NCBI RefSeq assembly: GCF_004337445.1
Contig: NZ_SJZB01000033.1
Coordinates: 1 to 64,000, forward strand
Origin: Parasulfuritortus cantonensis
GTDB taxonomy: Bacteria; Pseudomonadota; Gammaproteobacteria; Burkholderiales; Thiobacillaceae
Direction: 5' to 3'
Length of the DNA: 64,000 nucleotides
Positions 26,356 to 34,919 of the stretch are shown here, in pieces. Position numbers and translations under genes: made by a program. Under the pieces are notes generated by a model that had not been told where the DNA came from, ran no database searches, and was given only the letters and a program-made list of their open reading frames with translations. Within the stretch, counting starts at the first letter, position 1, and each line of letters begins with the position of its first letter.

Positions 26356-27564
26356 ATGTTCGATTTTTTCCGGAAAGACAAGGGCACTGCCAAGCCGGTC
26401 GTTCCGGATGCGCCGACCCCGGTTGCGAACAGACCCGTCGCGGCGCCGGCCAAGCCAGGCGGTCCCGCGGCCCCGGCCTCCGGCCGTCCCGCGCCGGCGC
26501 TCGCCGATCCCGCCACCCTGTCCGGCTCGACCCTGTCCGGCCCGACCCGGACCGGCCTGGAGGTCGAGGAGAGCGAACTCGAACTGGCGCCGGAGGTCGA
26601 GGAGGCCGTGGTGCTCTACGCCAGCGGCCACCCCGGCGAGGCCACGGCGGCGCTCAACCGCTTCATCCTGAACAATCCCGACAGCCGCGACCCCCTGCCC
26701 TGGCGCATGCTGTTCGACATCTACGAAACCACCGGGCAACGACAGCCGTTCGAGGACCTGGCCATGGATTACGCGGTGCGCTTTGAGCAGTCGCCGCCGA
26801 CCTGGCGCCTGGCCGAGCGGACGCCGGAGACCGGTGCCGGCGGCGAGTGGCCCAGCTTCGCCTTCGCGGCCGGCCTGTCGCCGCAGGACAAGGCCGCCCT
26901 GGAGCATTTCCTGCGCGAAGCCGCCACGGCCGAGGGCGCGACGGTGGACTTCAGCAAGACCCTGGTGCCGGACAACGAGGTTTTCGGCCGCGCCATGCTC
27001 GATTGCATCTCGCGCCTGGCGGAGACCGGCAAGGCCATCCAGTTGCTCGGCGGCGATGCCTTCGTGGTGCGCCTGAACGCCAGCCGCTCCACCGGCCGCC
27101 TGGCCGAGCCGCTCTGGCTGCTCCTGCTCCTGCTCCTGCAGCTCCAGGGCAAGGCCGAGGAGTTCGATACCGTGGCGCTCGACTACGCGATCCAGTTCGA
27201 GATCTCGCCGCCGTCCTACACGCCGCCCAAGAAGGTCGCCACCAGTCCGGCCCCGGCGCGGCCGGCCCCGAGCGGCCCGAGCGGCCTGGTATTCCCGTTG
27301 CATGGCCAGATCGGCCCGGCCGAGGCCGGCGTGTTCGAGAAGCTGCGCGAATTCGCCATGCCGCTGCCCGGCGTCGAGGTCGATCTCAGCCAGGTGGCGC
27401 GCATCGACTTCATGGTCGTCGGCATGCTCATGGACGCCGTCATGTCGCTGGTCCAGGCCGGCCGGCACGTCGTCTTCAAGGACGGCAGCGAGATGGTCTG
27501 CCTGCTCCTGCGCATGGTCGGGGTCGGCCAGTTCGCCACCATCCAGCCCAGGATCAGGAAATAG
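26356..27564 (+). CDS. STAS-domain protein with TPR-like central region
   Basis: A 402-aa cytoplasmic protein. Residues 1-65 are a Pro/Ala linker after [11 protein letters not shown] FimV/TPR-like helical region ([27 protein letters not shown] ... [29 protein letters not shown]) comes next. Two STAS-like segments follow: about 165-235 ([16 protein letters not shown] ... [13 protein letters not shown]) and the clearer C-terminal one from 310 ([27 protein letters not shown]). STAS domains act as phosphorylation-regulated partners. The role is unknown. It ends 14 bp before hslV and appears cotranscribed with it. Confidence 0.8.
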   Translation: MFDFFRKDKGTAKPVVPDAPTPVANRPVAAPAKPGGPAAPASGRPAPALADPATLSGSTLSGPTRTGLEVEESELELAPEVEEAVVLYASGHPGEATAALNRFILNNPDSRDPLPWRMLFDIYETTGQRQPFEDLAMDYAVRFEQSPPTWRLAERTPETGAGGEWPSFAFAAGLSPQDKAALEHFLREAATAEGATVDFSKTLVPDNEVFGRAMLDCISRLAETGKAIQLLGGDAFVVRLNASRSTGRLAEPLWLLLLLLLQLQGKAEEFDTVALDYAIQFEISPPSYTPPKKVATSPAPARPAPSGPSGLVFPLHGQIGPAEAGVFEKLREFAMPLPGVEVDLSQVARIDFMVVGMLMDAVMSLVQAGRHVVFKDGSEMVCLLLRMVGVGQFATIQPRIRK

Positions 27565-27578
27565 CGTCGAGGACAGCC

Positions 27579-28115
27579 ATGGAACAGTGGCACGGAACCA
27601 CCATACTCTCGGTCCGCCGGGGCGATCGGGTCGCCCTGGGCGGGGACGGCCAGGTCACCCTCGGCAACATCGTCATCAAGGCCAGCGCCCGCAAGGTGCG
27701 CAAGCTGTACAACGAACGCATCCTGGCCGGCTTCGCCGGCGGCACGGCGGATGCGTTCACCCTGTTCGAGCGCTTCGAGGCCAAGCTGGAGAAACACCAG
27801 GGCCATTTGGTGCGCAGCGCGGTCGAGCTGGCCAAGGACTGGCGCACCGACCGCATCCTGCGCCGCCTGGAGGCCATGCTGTCGGTCGCCGACGGCCAGT
27901 CCAGCCTGATCATCACCGGCGCCGGCGACGTCCTGGAGCCGGAATACGGCATCGCCGCCATCGGCAGCGGCGGCGCCTATGCCCAGGCGGCGGCGCGCGC
28001 CCTGGTCGAACACTCCGACCTGAGCCCGGAGGCGGTCGTCCGGGAGGCGCTCGGCATTGCCGCCGACATCTGCATCTACACCAACCGCAACTTCACCATC
28101 GAGACGCTCGGCTGA
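27579..28115 (+). CDS. hslV: ATP-dependent protease subunit HslV
   Basis: The peptidase subunit of the HslUV (ClpQY) protease, which degrades misfolded and regulatory proteins. The 178-aa product begins [19 protein letters not shown]; removal of the first six residues exposes the catalytic Thr7, as in other betaproteobacteria. [41 protein letters not shown] and the C-terminal [10 protein letters not shown] complete the family pattern. The ATPase gene hslU, normally next, is absent; a convergent response regulator starts 13 bp away. Confidence 0.96.
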   Translation: MEQWHGTTILSVRRGDRVALGGDGQVTLGNIVIKASARKVRKLYNERILAGFAGGTADAFTLFERFEAKLEKHQGHLVRSAVELAKDWRTDRILRRLEAMLSVADGQSSLIITGAGDVLEPEYGIAAIGSGGAYAQAAARALVEHSDLSPEAVVREALGIAADICIYTNRNFTIETLG

Positions 28116-28128
28116 AGCCGGCGGCCGG

Positions 28129-28665
28129 TCACTCCTTGACCGGCTTCTTCATCAGCTTGCGCTGCAAGGTGCGCCGGTGCATCTTGAGCGCCCGCGCCGT
28201 GGCCGAGATGTTGTTGTCGTGCTCGGCGAGCACCTTCTGGATGTGCTCCCACTCCAGGCGGTCGACCGACATCGGTTCTTCCGGGGTCGCCACCTCGGCA
28301 TCGCCGCCGGCGCGGCCGAGCGCGGCGAGGATCTCGTCGGCATCGGCCGGCTTCGGCAGGTAGTGGGTGGCGCCCAGCTTGATCGCCTCGACCGCGGTGG
28401 CGATGCTGGCGTAGCCGGTCAGGAGGAGGATGCGCATGTCGCCGCGCAGGTCGCGCAGCGGCTCGATCAGGCCGAGGCCGGAGGCCTCCTCCAGCTTGAG
28501 GTCGAGGACGGCCGCGTCGGGCAGGAAGTGGCGCGCCAGGGCGAGGGCGCCGGTCGGCTCGTGCGCGCTCTCGACCTCGTGGCCGCGCCGGCGCAGGGCG
28601 TGCGCCAGAGTGGCGGTGAACACGGGGTCGTCGTCGACCAGCAGGATGCGCCAGGCGTCGTTCAT
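28129..28665 (-). CDS. regA: RegA/PrrA-type response regulator
   Basis: A 178-aa DNA-binding regulator of redox-responsive genes. The receiver domain has the acidic pocket VDDDP (11-13), the phospho-acceptor Asp55 in AVLDLKLEEASG and the conserved KPAD Lys. A Pro/Glu linker leads to a Fis-type helix-turn-helix (EHDNNISATARALKMHRRTLQRKL), which closely fits the RegA/PrrA/ActR group. Its ATG overlaps the predicted sensor-kinase stop by 4 bp (28662-28665), the usual kinase-regulator coupling, although the kinase reading frame is broken upstream. Confidence 0.92.
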   Translation of the reverse strand: MNDAWRILLVDDDPVFTATLAHALRRRGHEVESAHEPTGALALARHFLPDAAVLDLKLEEASGLGLIEPLRDLRGDMRILLLTGYASIATAVEAIKLGATHYLPKPADADEILAALGRAGGDAEVATPEEPMSVDRLEWEHIQKVLAEHDNNISATARALKMHRRTLQRKLMKKPVKE

Positions 28666-29896
28666 GCGTGCCCCAGTGCGGCCAGCGGGATGCTCACCCG
28701 GGCCGCCAGCCCGCCGCCCGGGCGCGGCGTCAGCGCCAGGGTGCCGTGCAGACGTTCCAGGGCCGCCTGGGCCAGCAGCAGGCCGACGCCCCAGCCGTTT
28801 TCCTTGTCGCCCGCCTCGGCCAGGCCGGGCCGCGGTCGAGCACGGCCAGGCGCAGGGTGTCGGCATCCCATTCGGCCTCCAGGCCGAGGTCGTCCGGCGA
28901 GACGTCGGCGGCATTGTTGAGCAGGGTCGAGAGGACCGAGATGATGACCGGGTCCTCGCGCACGGCCGGCCCGGGGCGTGGACCGTCCAGGCGCAGGCGG
29001 GCATGGGCGCCGGGCCGCATGAGGCCCCAGTGGTCGAATATCTCGGCCAGCCAGCCGTCCAGCGCCCGGGTCGGGGCGACGGTGGCGCGGGCCCCGCCGG
29101 CCGCCGCCGCCAGGCGGTCGAGGACGCCCTTCATGCGTTCGGCCTGGGCGGCCATGACCGCGATGCCGGGCGCCAGTTCGTCGTCGCCGGCGTAGTCGCG
29201 CTCCAGTTCGCGCAACGACACGCGCAGGGAGGACAGCGGCGTCGCCAGGTCGTGGGCGGCGGCCGCCGCCTGCATGCCGAGGGCGAACAGCTGTTCGTCG
29301 CGCAGGGCCTGTTCGCGCACCCGGGCGAGGTCGGCCTCGCGCTGGCGCAGGGCCGTGGCCAGGCGGGTGACGAAGGCCGCGACCAGGGCGGCGGTGAGCA
29401 GGAAGTTGAGCCACATGCCGCCCAGGTGCAGGTCGATCGCGGTCTGTTCGCTCACCGCCAGGCCGAGCGGCTGGTAGTAGCGGGCCAGCAGGGAATAGAG
29501 CACCGCGACCCACAGGGTCATGACCCAGGCGTAGCGTCCGGGCAGGGTGACCGCGCACAGGATCAGCGGCACCAGGAGCAGGGAGATGAACGGGTTGGCG
29601 TAGCCGCCGGTGAAGTAGATCAGGGCGCCGATCACCTCGGCGTCGGCCATCAGGTAGACCATGACCTCGAGCGGCTGGCCGCCCCGGTCCAGGCGCCCGA
29701 TCGCGACCAGGTTGAGGGCGCCGTGCAGGGTCAGCAGGACGACCATGGCGAGCATGGGCAGCGCGACGGCGAAGCCCTCCATCAGCACCATGACCAAGAT
29801 GCCCTCGATGCTGAGCAGCACCCAGCGCGCCATGACCAGGCGCGCCAGGGTGTCCCTGGAGCAGGCTTCGTTGCGCATGGTCGCGGTCTCGGTCAT
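28662..29896 (-). pseudogene. regB: RegB/PrrB-type sensor kinase with frameshift
   Basis: Redox-sensing histidine kinase partner of RegA. Six hydrophobic segments occupy residues 20-180 and include the RegB quinone-site signature GGYANPF (97-103). The H-box AAHDLATPLSSL places the phospho-His at 215. The N-box LLNNAADVSPDD is intact. After VLDRGP the frame fails near 28825-28830: translation continues as unrelated residues to 28730. The correct remainder (LAEAGDKENGWGVGLLLAQ ... AALGHA) is in the next frame and ends at 28662. Inserting one G/C into the CCGGG run restores the gene. It is either a real null mutation or a sequencing error. The redox Cys expected after the H-box is replaced by Met255. 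Confidence 0.85.
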
Positions 29897-30010
29897 GGCG
29901 GAATTTTACCCATGCCGGCCGGTCGTCCGGGATGTGCGACAATTTGCCGCATGCGCGCGCGGGTCCGTGCGCGTTAGCCTCGCCCGATTCGATACCTTGC
30001 CGGAGCCGAC

Positions 30011-30451
30011 ATGAAGCCTGCCATCCTGGTCCTCCCGCTGTGTGCCCTTGCCCTGCCCGCCCTGGCCGATACGGTCAAGGTCGAGAACGCCTGGGTGCGC
30101 GCCACGGCGCCCGGCCAGCAGGTCGCCGGCGCCTTCATGGACCTGACGGCGGACGCCGACATGGCGGTGGTCGATGCCGCCAGTCCGGCGGCCAAGGTGG
30201 TGCAGCTGCACAGCATGGCGATGGACAACGGCGTCATGGTGATGCGCCGTCTCAAGGCGGTTGCGCTGCCCAAGGGCAAGACGGTGAGCCTGAAGCCGGG
30301 CGGCATGCACGTCATGCTGATCGACCTGGTCGGGCCGATCAAGGCCGGCGCCCACCCCTCGGTGACCCTCACCGTGCGCGCGGCCGACGGCAAGAAGCAG
30401 CGGATCGCGGTGCCGCTCGAGGTACGCGAGCCGGGCGCCTCCGGCAACTGA
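30011..30451 (+). CDS. PCu(A)C-type periplasmic copper chaperone
   Basis: A 146-aa secreted copper chaperone that delivers Cu(I) to cytochrome oxidase. The signal peptide ends at ALA-D near residue 20. The PCu(A)C core follows: VENAWVRATAPGQQVAGAFM, then the copper ligands in VVQLHSMAMDNGVMVMRR and GGMHVMLIDL. The gene is divergent from the RegB-type kinase. In other bacteria regBA sits beside senC/prrC, another copper chaperone for oxidase, so the neighbourhood supports a respiratory role. A hairpin follows the stop. Confidence 0.93.
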   Translation: MKPAILVLPLCALALPALADTVKVENAWVRATAPGQQVAGAFMDLTADADMAVVDAASPAAKVVQLHSMAMDNGVMVMRRLKAVALPKGKTVSLKPGGMHVMLIDLVGPIKAGAHPSVTLTVRAADGKKQRIAVPLEVREPGASGN

Positions 30452-30466
30452 TGGCCGACGGCATGC

Positions 30467-30490
30467 AAAAAGCCGGCGCGCGGCCGGCTT
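30467..30490 (-). terminator. Intrinsic terminator after phoU
   Basis: A perfect 8-bp stem (AAGCCGGC pairing with GCCGGCTT, loop of 5) is followed on the minus strand by TTTTT, 25 bp past the phoU stop. On the plus strand the same hairpin follows the copper-chaperone gene but lacks a U-tract, so it terminates phoU best. Confidence 0.8.
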
Positions 30491-30514
30491 GTGTCGCGGT
30501 CGTGCCGGCGGCCG

Positions 30515-31216
30515 TTACTCCAGTTCCCGCTCCAGCTGTTCCAGCGAGGTGTGGCGCACGTTCTTGCCCTTGACCATGTAGACCACGTATTCGGAGATGT
30601 TCTCGGCGTGGTCGCCGATCCGCTCGATGGCCTTGACCACGAACATCAGGTCGATGAAAAGGGTGATGTTGCGCGGGTCTTCCATCATGTAGGTGATGAG
30701 ATGACGGGCGATGAGGTGGAATTCCTCGTCCACTTCCATGTCCTGGCGGGCGACGTTGGCGGCGGCCGAGGCGTCCACCCGGGCGAACGAATCGAGCGAG
30801 GTGCGCAGCATCTTGATGGCCAGGTCGGCCATGTACTTGATCTCGCTGTAGCGCGGGATGGTGATGCGGTCGTTGTTCAGGGTCTTGACCGTGAAGCGGG
30901 CGATCTTGACCGCCTCGTCGCCGATCCGTTCCAGGTCGGCGATGGTCTTGATGATGGTCAGGATCATGCGCAGGTCGCTGGCGGTCGGTTGGCGCAACGC
31001 GATGATCTGGGTGCAGGCCTCGTCGCTGGCCACTTCCAGGCCGTTGACCTGGACGTCGTTGGCGATGACCTCCTCGGCCAGCGCGGTATTCTGGCCGATC
31101 AGCGCCTCGATGGCCTTGTTTACCTGGTCTTCGACCAGGCCGCCCATCTCCAGCACGCGGGCGCGCACCGCCTCGAGGTCGGCGTCAAACTGCTTGTAGG
31201 TGTGCTCGGCTAGCAT
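30515..31216 (-). CDS. phoU: Phosphate signalling protein PhoU
   Basis: A negative modulator of PhoR/PhoB signalling and of phosphate uptake through the Pst transporter. The 233-aa product has the two PhoU helical repeats with metal-binding patterns: DLERIGDEAVKIARF in the first and AIERIGDHAENISEYVVYMVKG in the second. GAGGAG lies just before the ATG at 31216. The pst genes and phoB/phoR, its usual companions, are not in the window. A candidate Pho box and TATAAT precede it, suggesting its own PhoB-activated promoter. Confidence 0.95.
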   Translation of the reverse strand: MLAEHTYKQFDADLEAVRARVLEMGGLVEDQVNKAIEALIGQNTALAEEVIANDVQVNGLEVASDEACTQIIALRQPTASDLRMILTIIKTIADLERIGDEAVKIARFTVKTLNNDRITIPRYSEIKYMADLAIKMLRTSLDSFARVDASAAANVARQDMEVDEEFHLIARHLITYMMEDPRNITLFIDLMFVVKAIERIGDHAENISEYVVYMVKGKNVRHTSLEQLERELE

Positions 31217-31255
31217 CGTTTCTCCTCGCCTGACCGCCATGGTCGGCATTGCCGG

Positions 31256-31289
31256 ATTATATGCGCGTGTGGTGGCGAAAAAATTACAG
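31256..31289 (-). promoter_or_regulatory. Candidate Pho box and -10 for phoU
   Basis: On the minus strand CTGTAATTTTTTCGCCAC (31272-31289) matches about 12 of 18 positions of the Pho-box consensus, with the first CTGTNAT half best preserved. TATAAT (31256-31261) follows after 10 bp, the spacing usual at PhoB-activated promoters, and no normal -35 is present. It overlaps the stop codon of the upstream gene. Confidence 0.5.
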
Positions 31290-31718
31290 CTGAGTGACAA
31301 ATGGCACACTCAGGGCATGCCCATCCACCTTCAGGGTCATGATCCAGTCGCGCCGCCCGGTGACGCAGACCGGCAGGGTGACGCGCGCCCTCAGGGTGCC
31401 CGTGGCGTCCGGCTTGAGCGTGTACAGGTTGAAGCCCATGTCCATGCCCTCCATGGTGAAGCTGGCCTGCGCGGTGCCGGCGCCGGGCGCCTTGAGCCAG
31501 ACCTCGAACGGCGTCAGGACTTTGAGTTCGCCGGCCACGCCCAGTTCCACGGGCTGGCCCGCCAGGTCGGCACGGCAGCCGGCGCGCAGGTCGGTGCAGG
31601 CGATGCGCAGCGCCGGCGCCTCTTCCGGTTGCAGGAAACGGCTGGCCACCACCACCCCGGCGATCAGCACGATCACCAGGGCCGGCGCGAGCCAGCGCGG
31701 CAGGTTCAGTTCGGCCAT
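31284..31718 (-). CDS. Membrane-anchored FixH/YtkA-like protein
   Basis: A 144-aa protein with one N-terminal membrane helix ([20 protein letters not shown]) and a periplasmic domain. The domain has two Cys in [13 protein letters not shown], a Met-rich [13 protein letters not shown] motif and a third Cys in [15 protein letters not shown]. The MEGMDMG stretch and following beta pattern recall FixH/YtkA-type domains, where it may bind metal, but the match is not firm. It overlaps the Nudix-ThiE gene by 13 bp and precedes phoU. Confidence 0.65.
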   Translation of the reverse strand: MAELNLPRWLAPALVIVLIAGVVVASRFLQPEEAPALRIACTDLRAGCRADLAGQPVELGVAGELKVLTPFEVWLKAPGAGTAQASFTMEGMDMGFNLYTLKPDATGTLRARVTLPVCVTGRRDWIMTLKVDGHALSVPFVTQL

Positions 31719-32641
31719 GCGGCGCTCCTCATCGCGATGCCGTGCGCGCCGGCCCGGCGCGCCTCGTCCAGGTCCGCCGGGCCCAGGCCGCCGAGGCCGT
31801 AGACCGGCAGGGGATAGTCCTCGATCAGGCGGCTGAAGGCCGGCCAGCCCATGGCCGGCGCGCCGGGATGCGAGGCGGTCGGCCGCACCGGGCCGAGGAC
31901 CACGAAGTCGGCGCCGAGGGCGGCCGCCCGTGCCAGTTCGCCGGCGTCGTGGCAGGACGCGCCCAGCCAGGGCAGGTCCGGGCGGGCGCCCAGCTCGGCC
32001 AGCCGGCGCGCGCTCAGGTGGGCGCCGACACCCAGGCGGGCGGCCAGTTCGAGGTCGTCGTTGACGGTCAGGATGGCGCCGTGCCGGCGGCACAGCTCGG
32101 CGCAGCGCGTCGCCAGCGCGGTCCGCTCGGCTTCCGGCAGCGTCTTCTCGCGCAGTTGCACGAGGCGCAGGCCGGCCGCCAGGGCGCGTTCCAGACGGGC
32201 CAGGAATTCGCCCGCGCCGAGCTCGGCGGCGGTCGAGATGGCGTAGGTCAGGGGCAGTTCCAGGCCACGCAGGATGGGCCCGTTGGCGGGCAGGATGGGC
32301 GCGACGTCGGGATGCGCGGCGCGGGTCCAGGACAGGCCGCCCTGGCCTTCGTGCGGATGCGGCTCGCCGTCCCAGGCGGTGACCCGGAAGAAGCGCAGCA
32401 TGACCCGGGCGTGCTCGTAGTCGAAGGCGCGGCTGAGCCAGGGGTAGGCGGTGCGTACCGTGATGCCGAGTTCCTCGTGCAGTTCGCGGTCGAGGGCATG
32501 GCGGGCGGTCTCGCCCGGCTCGACCTTGCCGCCCGGGAATTCCCACCAGCCGGCGTAGACCTTGCCCGGCGGCCGGCTGGCCATGAGGAAGCGGCCGTCC
32601 GGCCGTTCGATCACGGCGGCGGCGACCTCGACGCGGTTCAC
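31706..32641 (-). CDS. Nudix hydrolase fused to ThiE-like domain
   Basis: A 311-aa two-domain protein. The N-terminal part is a MutT-type Nudix hydrolase that likely removes oxidised dGTP; the Nudix box reads [18 protein letters not shown] followed by HEELGI. From about residue 130 a thiamine-phosphate-synthase-like TIM barrel follows ([61 protein letters not shown]). Such MutT-ThiE fusions are common in beta- and gammaproteobacteria, and the second domain's activity is usually unproven. The GTG start overlaps the upstream ATPase stop (GTGA). Confidence 0.9.
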   Translation of the reverse strand: MNRVEVAAAVIERPDGRFLMASRPPGKVYAGWWEFPGGKVEPGETARHALDRELHEELGITVRTAYPWLSRAFDYEHARVMLRFFRVTAWDGEPHPHEGQGGLSWTRAAHPDVAPILPANGPILRGLELPLTYAISTAAELGAGEFLARLERALAAGLRLVQLREKTLPEAERTALATRCAELCRRHGAILTVNDDLELAARLGVGAHLSARRLAELGARPDLPWLGASCHDAGELARAAALGADFVVLGPVRPTASHPGAPAMGWPAFSRLIEDYPLPVYGLGGLGPADLDEARRAGAHGIAMRSAAWPN

Positions 32642-33531
32642 CGCTTGAGCCCCTGCCGGCCGGTCCAGTCGGCGGCGAACTGGCGCGCGACCCGGCCGGA
32701 GCGGCCGCCGCGCTGGGTCGCCCACTGCAGCGCTTCGAGGCGGGCCGGGGCGGTCCAGGTGCCACCCAGTTCGGCCACCCAGGATTCGGCGATGGCCAGG
32801 TACTGGTCCTGGTCGAAGGGGTAGAACGACAGCCAGAGGCCGAAGCGGTCCGAGAGGGAGACCTTTTCCTCGGTGCTTTCGCCCGGATGCACCTCGTTGC
32901 CCTGGTACTTGGTTTCCAGGTTCTCGGCCATGAACTCGGGCATCAGGTGGCGCCGGTTCGAGGTGGCGCAGATCAGGACGTTCGGCGCCAGGCCGGCGAG
33001 CGAGCCGTCCAGGGCGGCCTTGAGCGGCTTGTAGGCGGCCTCGCCGGGTTCGAAGGAGAGGTCGTCGGTGAAGACCACGAAGCGGTAGGGCTGTTCGGCG
33101 ATGCCGGCGACGATGTCGGGCAGGTGGACGAGGTCGTCCTTGTCCACCTCGATCATGCGCAGGCCCTTCTTGGCCAGGCGCGGCAGCAGTGCCTTGATCA
33201 GGGAGGACTTGCCGCAGCCGCGGCTGCCGGTGAGCAGGATGTGGTTGGCCGGCAGGCCGGCGACGAACTGGCGCAGGTTGCGTTCGACCGCCTTCTTTTG
33301 CTCGTCGATGCCCTTGAGCGCGTTCCAGGGTGGGCAGTTGAGCTGGCCGATCGGCTGCAGCCAGCCCATGGCCGGACCGCGCCGCCAGCGGCAGGCGAGG
33401 TTGGTCTGCCAGTCGATGCGCGGCGGCGCCGGCGGCAGCCAGGGCTCGATGCGGGCCAGGACCTCGTTGGCCCGGGTGAGCAGGACGGCCAGTTCCGGGC
33501 TGATCTCGTAGGCGATGTCGTCGTCGTTCAA
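32638..33531 (-). CDS. DUF815-family AAA ATPase
   Basis: A 297-aa ATPase with Walker [10 protein letters not shown] and a Walker B-like [11 protein letters not shown] segment. The strongly conserved family stretch [20 protein letters not shown] and the [21 protein letters not shown] sensor region mark DUF815. Its biochemical role is unknown. No ATG is available: a TTG at 33531 overlapping the argJ stop (TTGA) gives the family N-terminus (NDDDIAYEI). It lies between argJ and mutT, joined to each by 4-bp overlaps, a gene order seen in other betaproteobacteria. Confidence 0.88.
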   Translation of the reverse strand: MNDDDIAYEISPELAVLLTRANEVLARIEPWLPPAPPRIDWQTNLACRWRRGPAMGWLQPIGQLNCPPWNALKGIDEQKKAVERNLRQFVAGLPANHILLTGSRGCGKSSLIKALLPRLAKKGLRMIEVDKDDLVHLPDIVAGIAEQPYRFVVFTDDLSFEPGEAAYKPLKAALDGSLAGLAPNVLICATSNRRHLMPEFMAENLETKYQGNEVHPGESTEEKVSLSDRFGLWLSFYPFDQDQYLAIAESWVAELGGTWTAPARLEALQWATQRGGRSGRVARQFAADWTGRQGLKR

Positions 33532-34772
33532 GTGCGGTACTCCGCGTTGATCTTGACGTATTCGTAGGAGAAGTCGCAGGTCCACACGGTGGCGATGGCG
33601 TCGCCCCGGCCGAGGTAGAGGCGCACGTTGATCTCCGGCGCCGCCATCACCCGCGCCCCCTCGGCCTCCTGGTAGCCGGGCGAGCGGCCGCCGTTCTCGG
33701 CCACCAGGACGTTGCCGAGCCAGAGCTTGACCCGGTCGACGTCCAGATCGGCCACGCCGGCATAGCCGACCGCCGCCAGGATGCGGCCCAGGTTGGGGTC
33801 GGAGGCGAAGAAGGCGGTCTTGACCAGGGGCGACTTGGCGATGGCGTAGGCGATCTGCTTGCACTCGGCCTCGTCGCGGCCGCCCTCGACCCGGATCTCC
33901 ATGAACTTGGTGGCGCCCTCGCCGTCCCGGACGATGGCCTGGGCGAGCTGGATCATCAGTTCGGTGACCGCGTCGCGCAGCGTGTTGAAGCGCGGGTCGC
34001 CGTCGTCCATGAGCACCGGCGCGTCGGTCACCCCGGTGGCGACCAGGATGCAGGAGTCGTTGGTCGAGGTGTCGCCGTCCACGGTGATGCAGTTGAACGA
34101 CTTGTTCACCGCGTACCGCAGGATGGCCTCGAGCGCCTCGCAGGACACCGGCGCGTCGGTGGCGACGAAGCTGAGCATGGTGGCCATGTTCGGGTGGATC
34201 ATGCCCGAGCCCTTGGCGATGCCGGTGAGGGCGAAGTCGCGGCCGTTCAGGGCGACCTTGCGGGTGGCCGCCTTGGCGACGATGTCGGTGGTCATGATGG
34301 CCTGGGCGGCCTCGGCCCAGTTGGCCGGCTTCAGGTCGGCGATGGCGTCCGGCAGGGCCGCGACGATCTTGTCGTGCGGCAGCGGTTCCAGGATCACGCC
34401 GGTCGAGAAGGGCAGGACCTGTTCCGCCTTGAAGCCCAGCTTGTCGGCCAGCGCGGCGCAGGTCTCGCGCGCCCGGCGCAGGCCGTCCTCGCCGGTGCCG
34501 GCGTTGGCGTTGCCGGTGTTGACCACCAGGGCGCGGATGCCGCCGGCGTCATCGTCCCGGCCGCCGTGCAGGTGTTCCTTGCACACGGTCACCGGGGCGG
34601 CGCAGAAACGGTTCTGGGTGAACACGCCGACGACCTCGGAATCATGCGCCAGGCGCATGACCAGGATATCCTTGCGGCCGGGCTTCTTGATGCCGGCGGA
34701 GGCGATGCCCAGCTCGACGCCGGGAACGGGTAGGAGCGCTGCGGGATCGGGGGCGGCGAGATTGACGGGCAT
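33528..34772 (-). CDS. argJ: Bifunctional ornithine acetyltransferase/N-acetylglutamate synthase
   Basis: Recycles the acetyl group between N-acetylornithine and glutamate in arginine synthesis, and can start the pathway from acetyl-CoA. The 414-aa precursor cuts itself at the Thr of [16 protein letters not shown] into alpha and beta chains. [36 protein letters not shown] and the C-terminal NAEYRT ending are typical. It is the first gene of the argJ-DUF815-mutT run and lies downstream of the AddA-like gene, with a repeat-like sequence in the 147-bp gap. Confidence 0.96.
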   Translation of the reverse strand: MPVNLAAPDPAALLPVPGVELGIASAGIKKPGRKDILVMRLAHDSEVVGVFTQNRFCAAPVTVCKEHLHGGRDDDAGGIRALVVNTGNANAGTGEDGLRRARETCAALADKLGFKAEQVLPFSTGVILEPLPHDKIVAALPDAIADLKPANWAEAAQAIMTTDIVAKAATRKVALNGRDFALTGIAKGSGMIHPNMATMLSFVATDAPVSCEALEAILRYAVNKSFNCITVDGDTSTNDSCILVATGVTDAPVLMDDGDPRFNTLRDAVTELMIQLAQAIVRDGEGATKFMEIRVEGGRDEAECKQIAYAIAKSPLVKTAFFASDPNLGRILAAVGYAGVADLDVDRVKLWLGNVLVAENGGRSPGYQEAEGARVMAAPEINVRLYLGRGDAIATVWTCDFSYEYVKINAEYRT

Positions 34773-34825
34773 GTGAAATCCTTGGCGTAAGCGGTCGCGA
34801 ATGTTTCGGCGGCGGGCCAGGTCCG

Positions 34826-34852
34826 GTCATTCCCGCGCAGGCGGAAATCCAG
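34826..34852. repeat. REP/dRS3-like extragenic repeat
   Basis: An imperfect palindrome with the form GTCATTCCCGC-gcag-GCGGAAATCCAG sits between argJ and the AddA-like gene. Very similar ATTCCC...GGGAAT units are scattered through many proteobacterial genomes. Only one copy is visible here, so repeat status is inferred from resemblance. Confidence 0.45.
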
Positions 34853-34919
34853 TCCGATGCGATTGGGGCCCGCGCCGGTGCGCGGGCGACGAAACCGTAT
34901 CCGAGCCGGCTGCCGGCGC

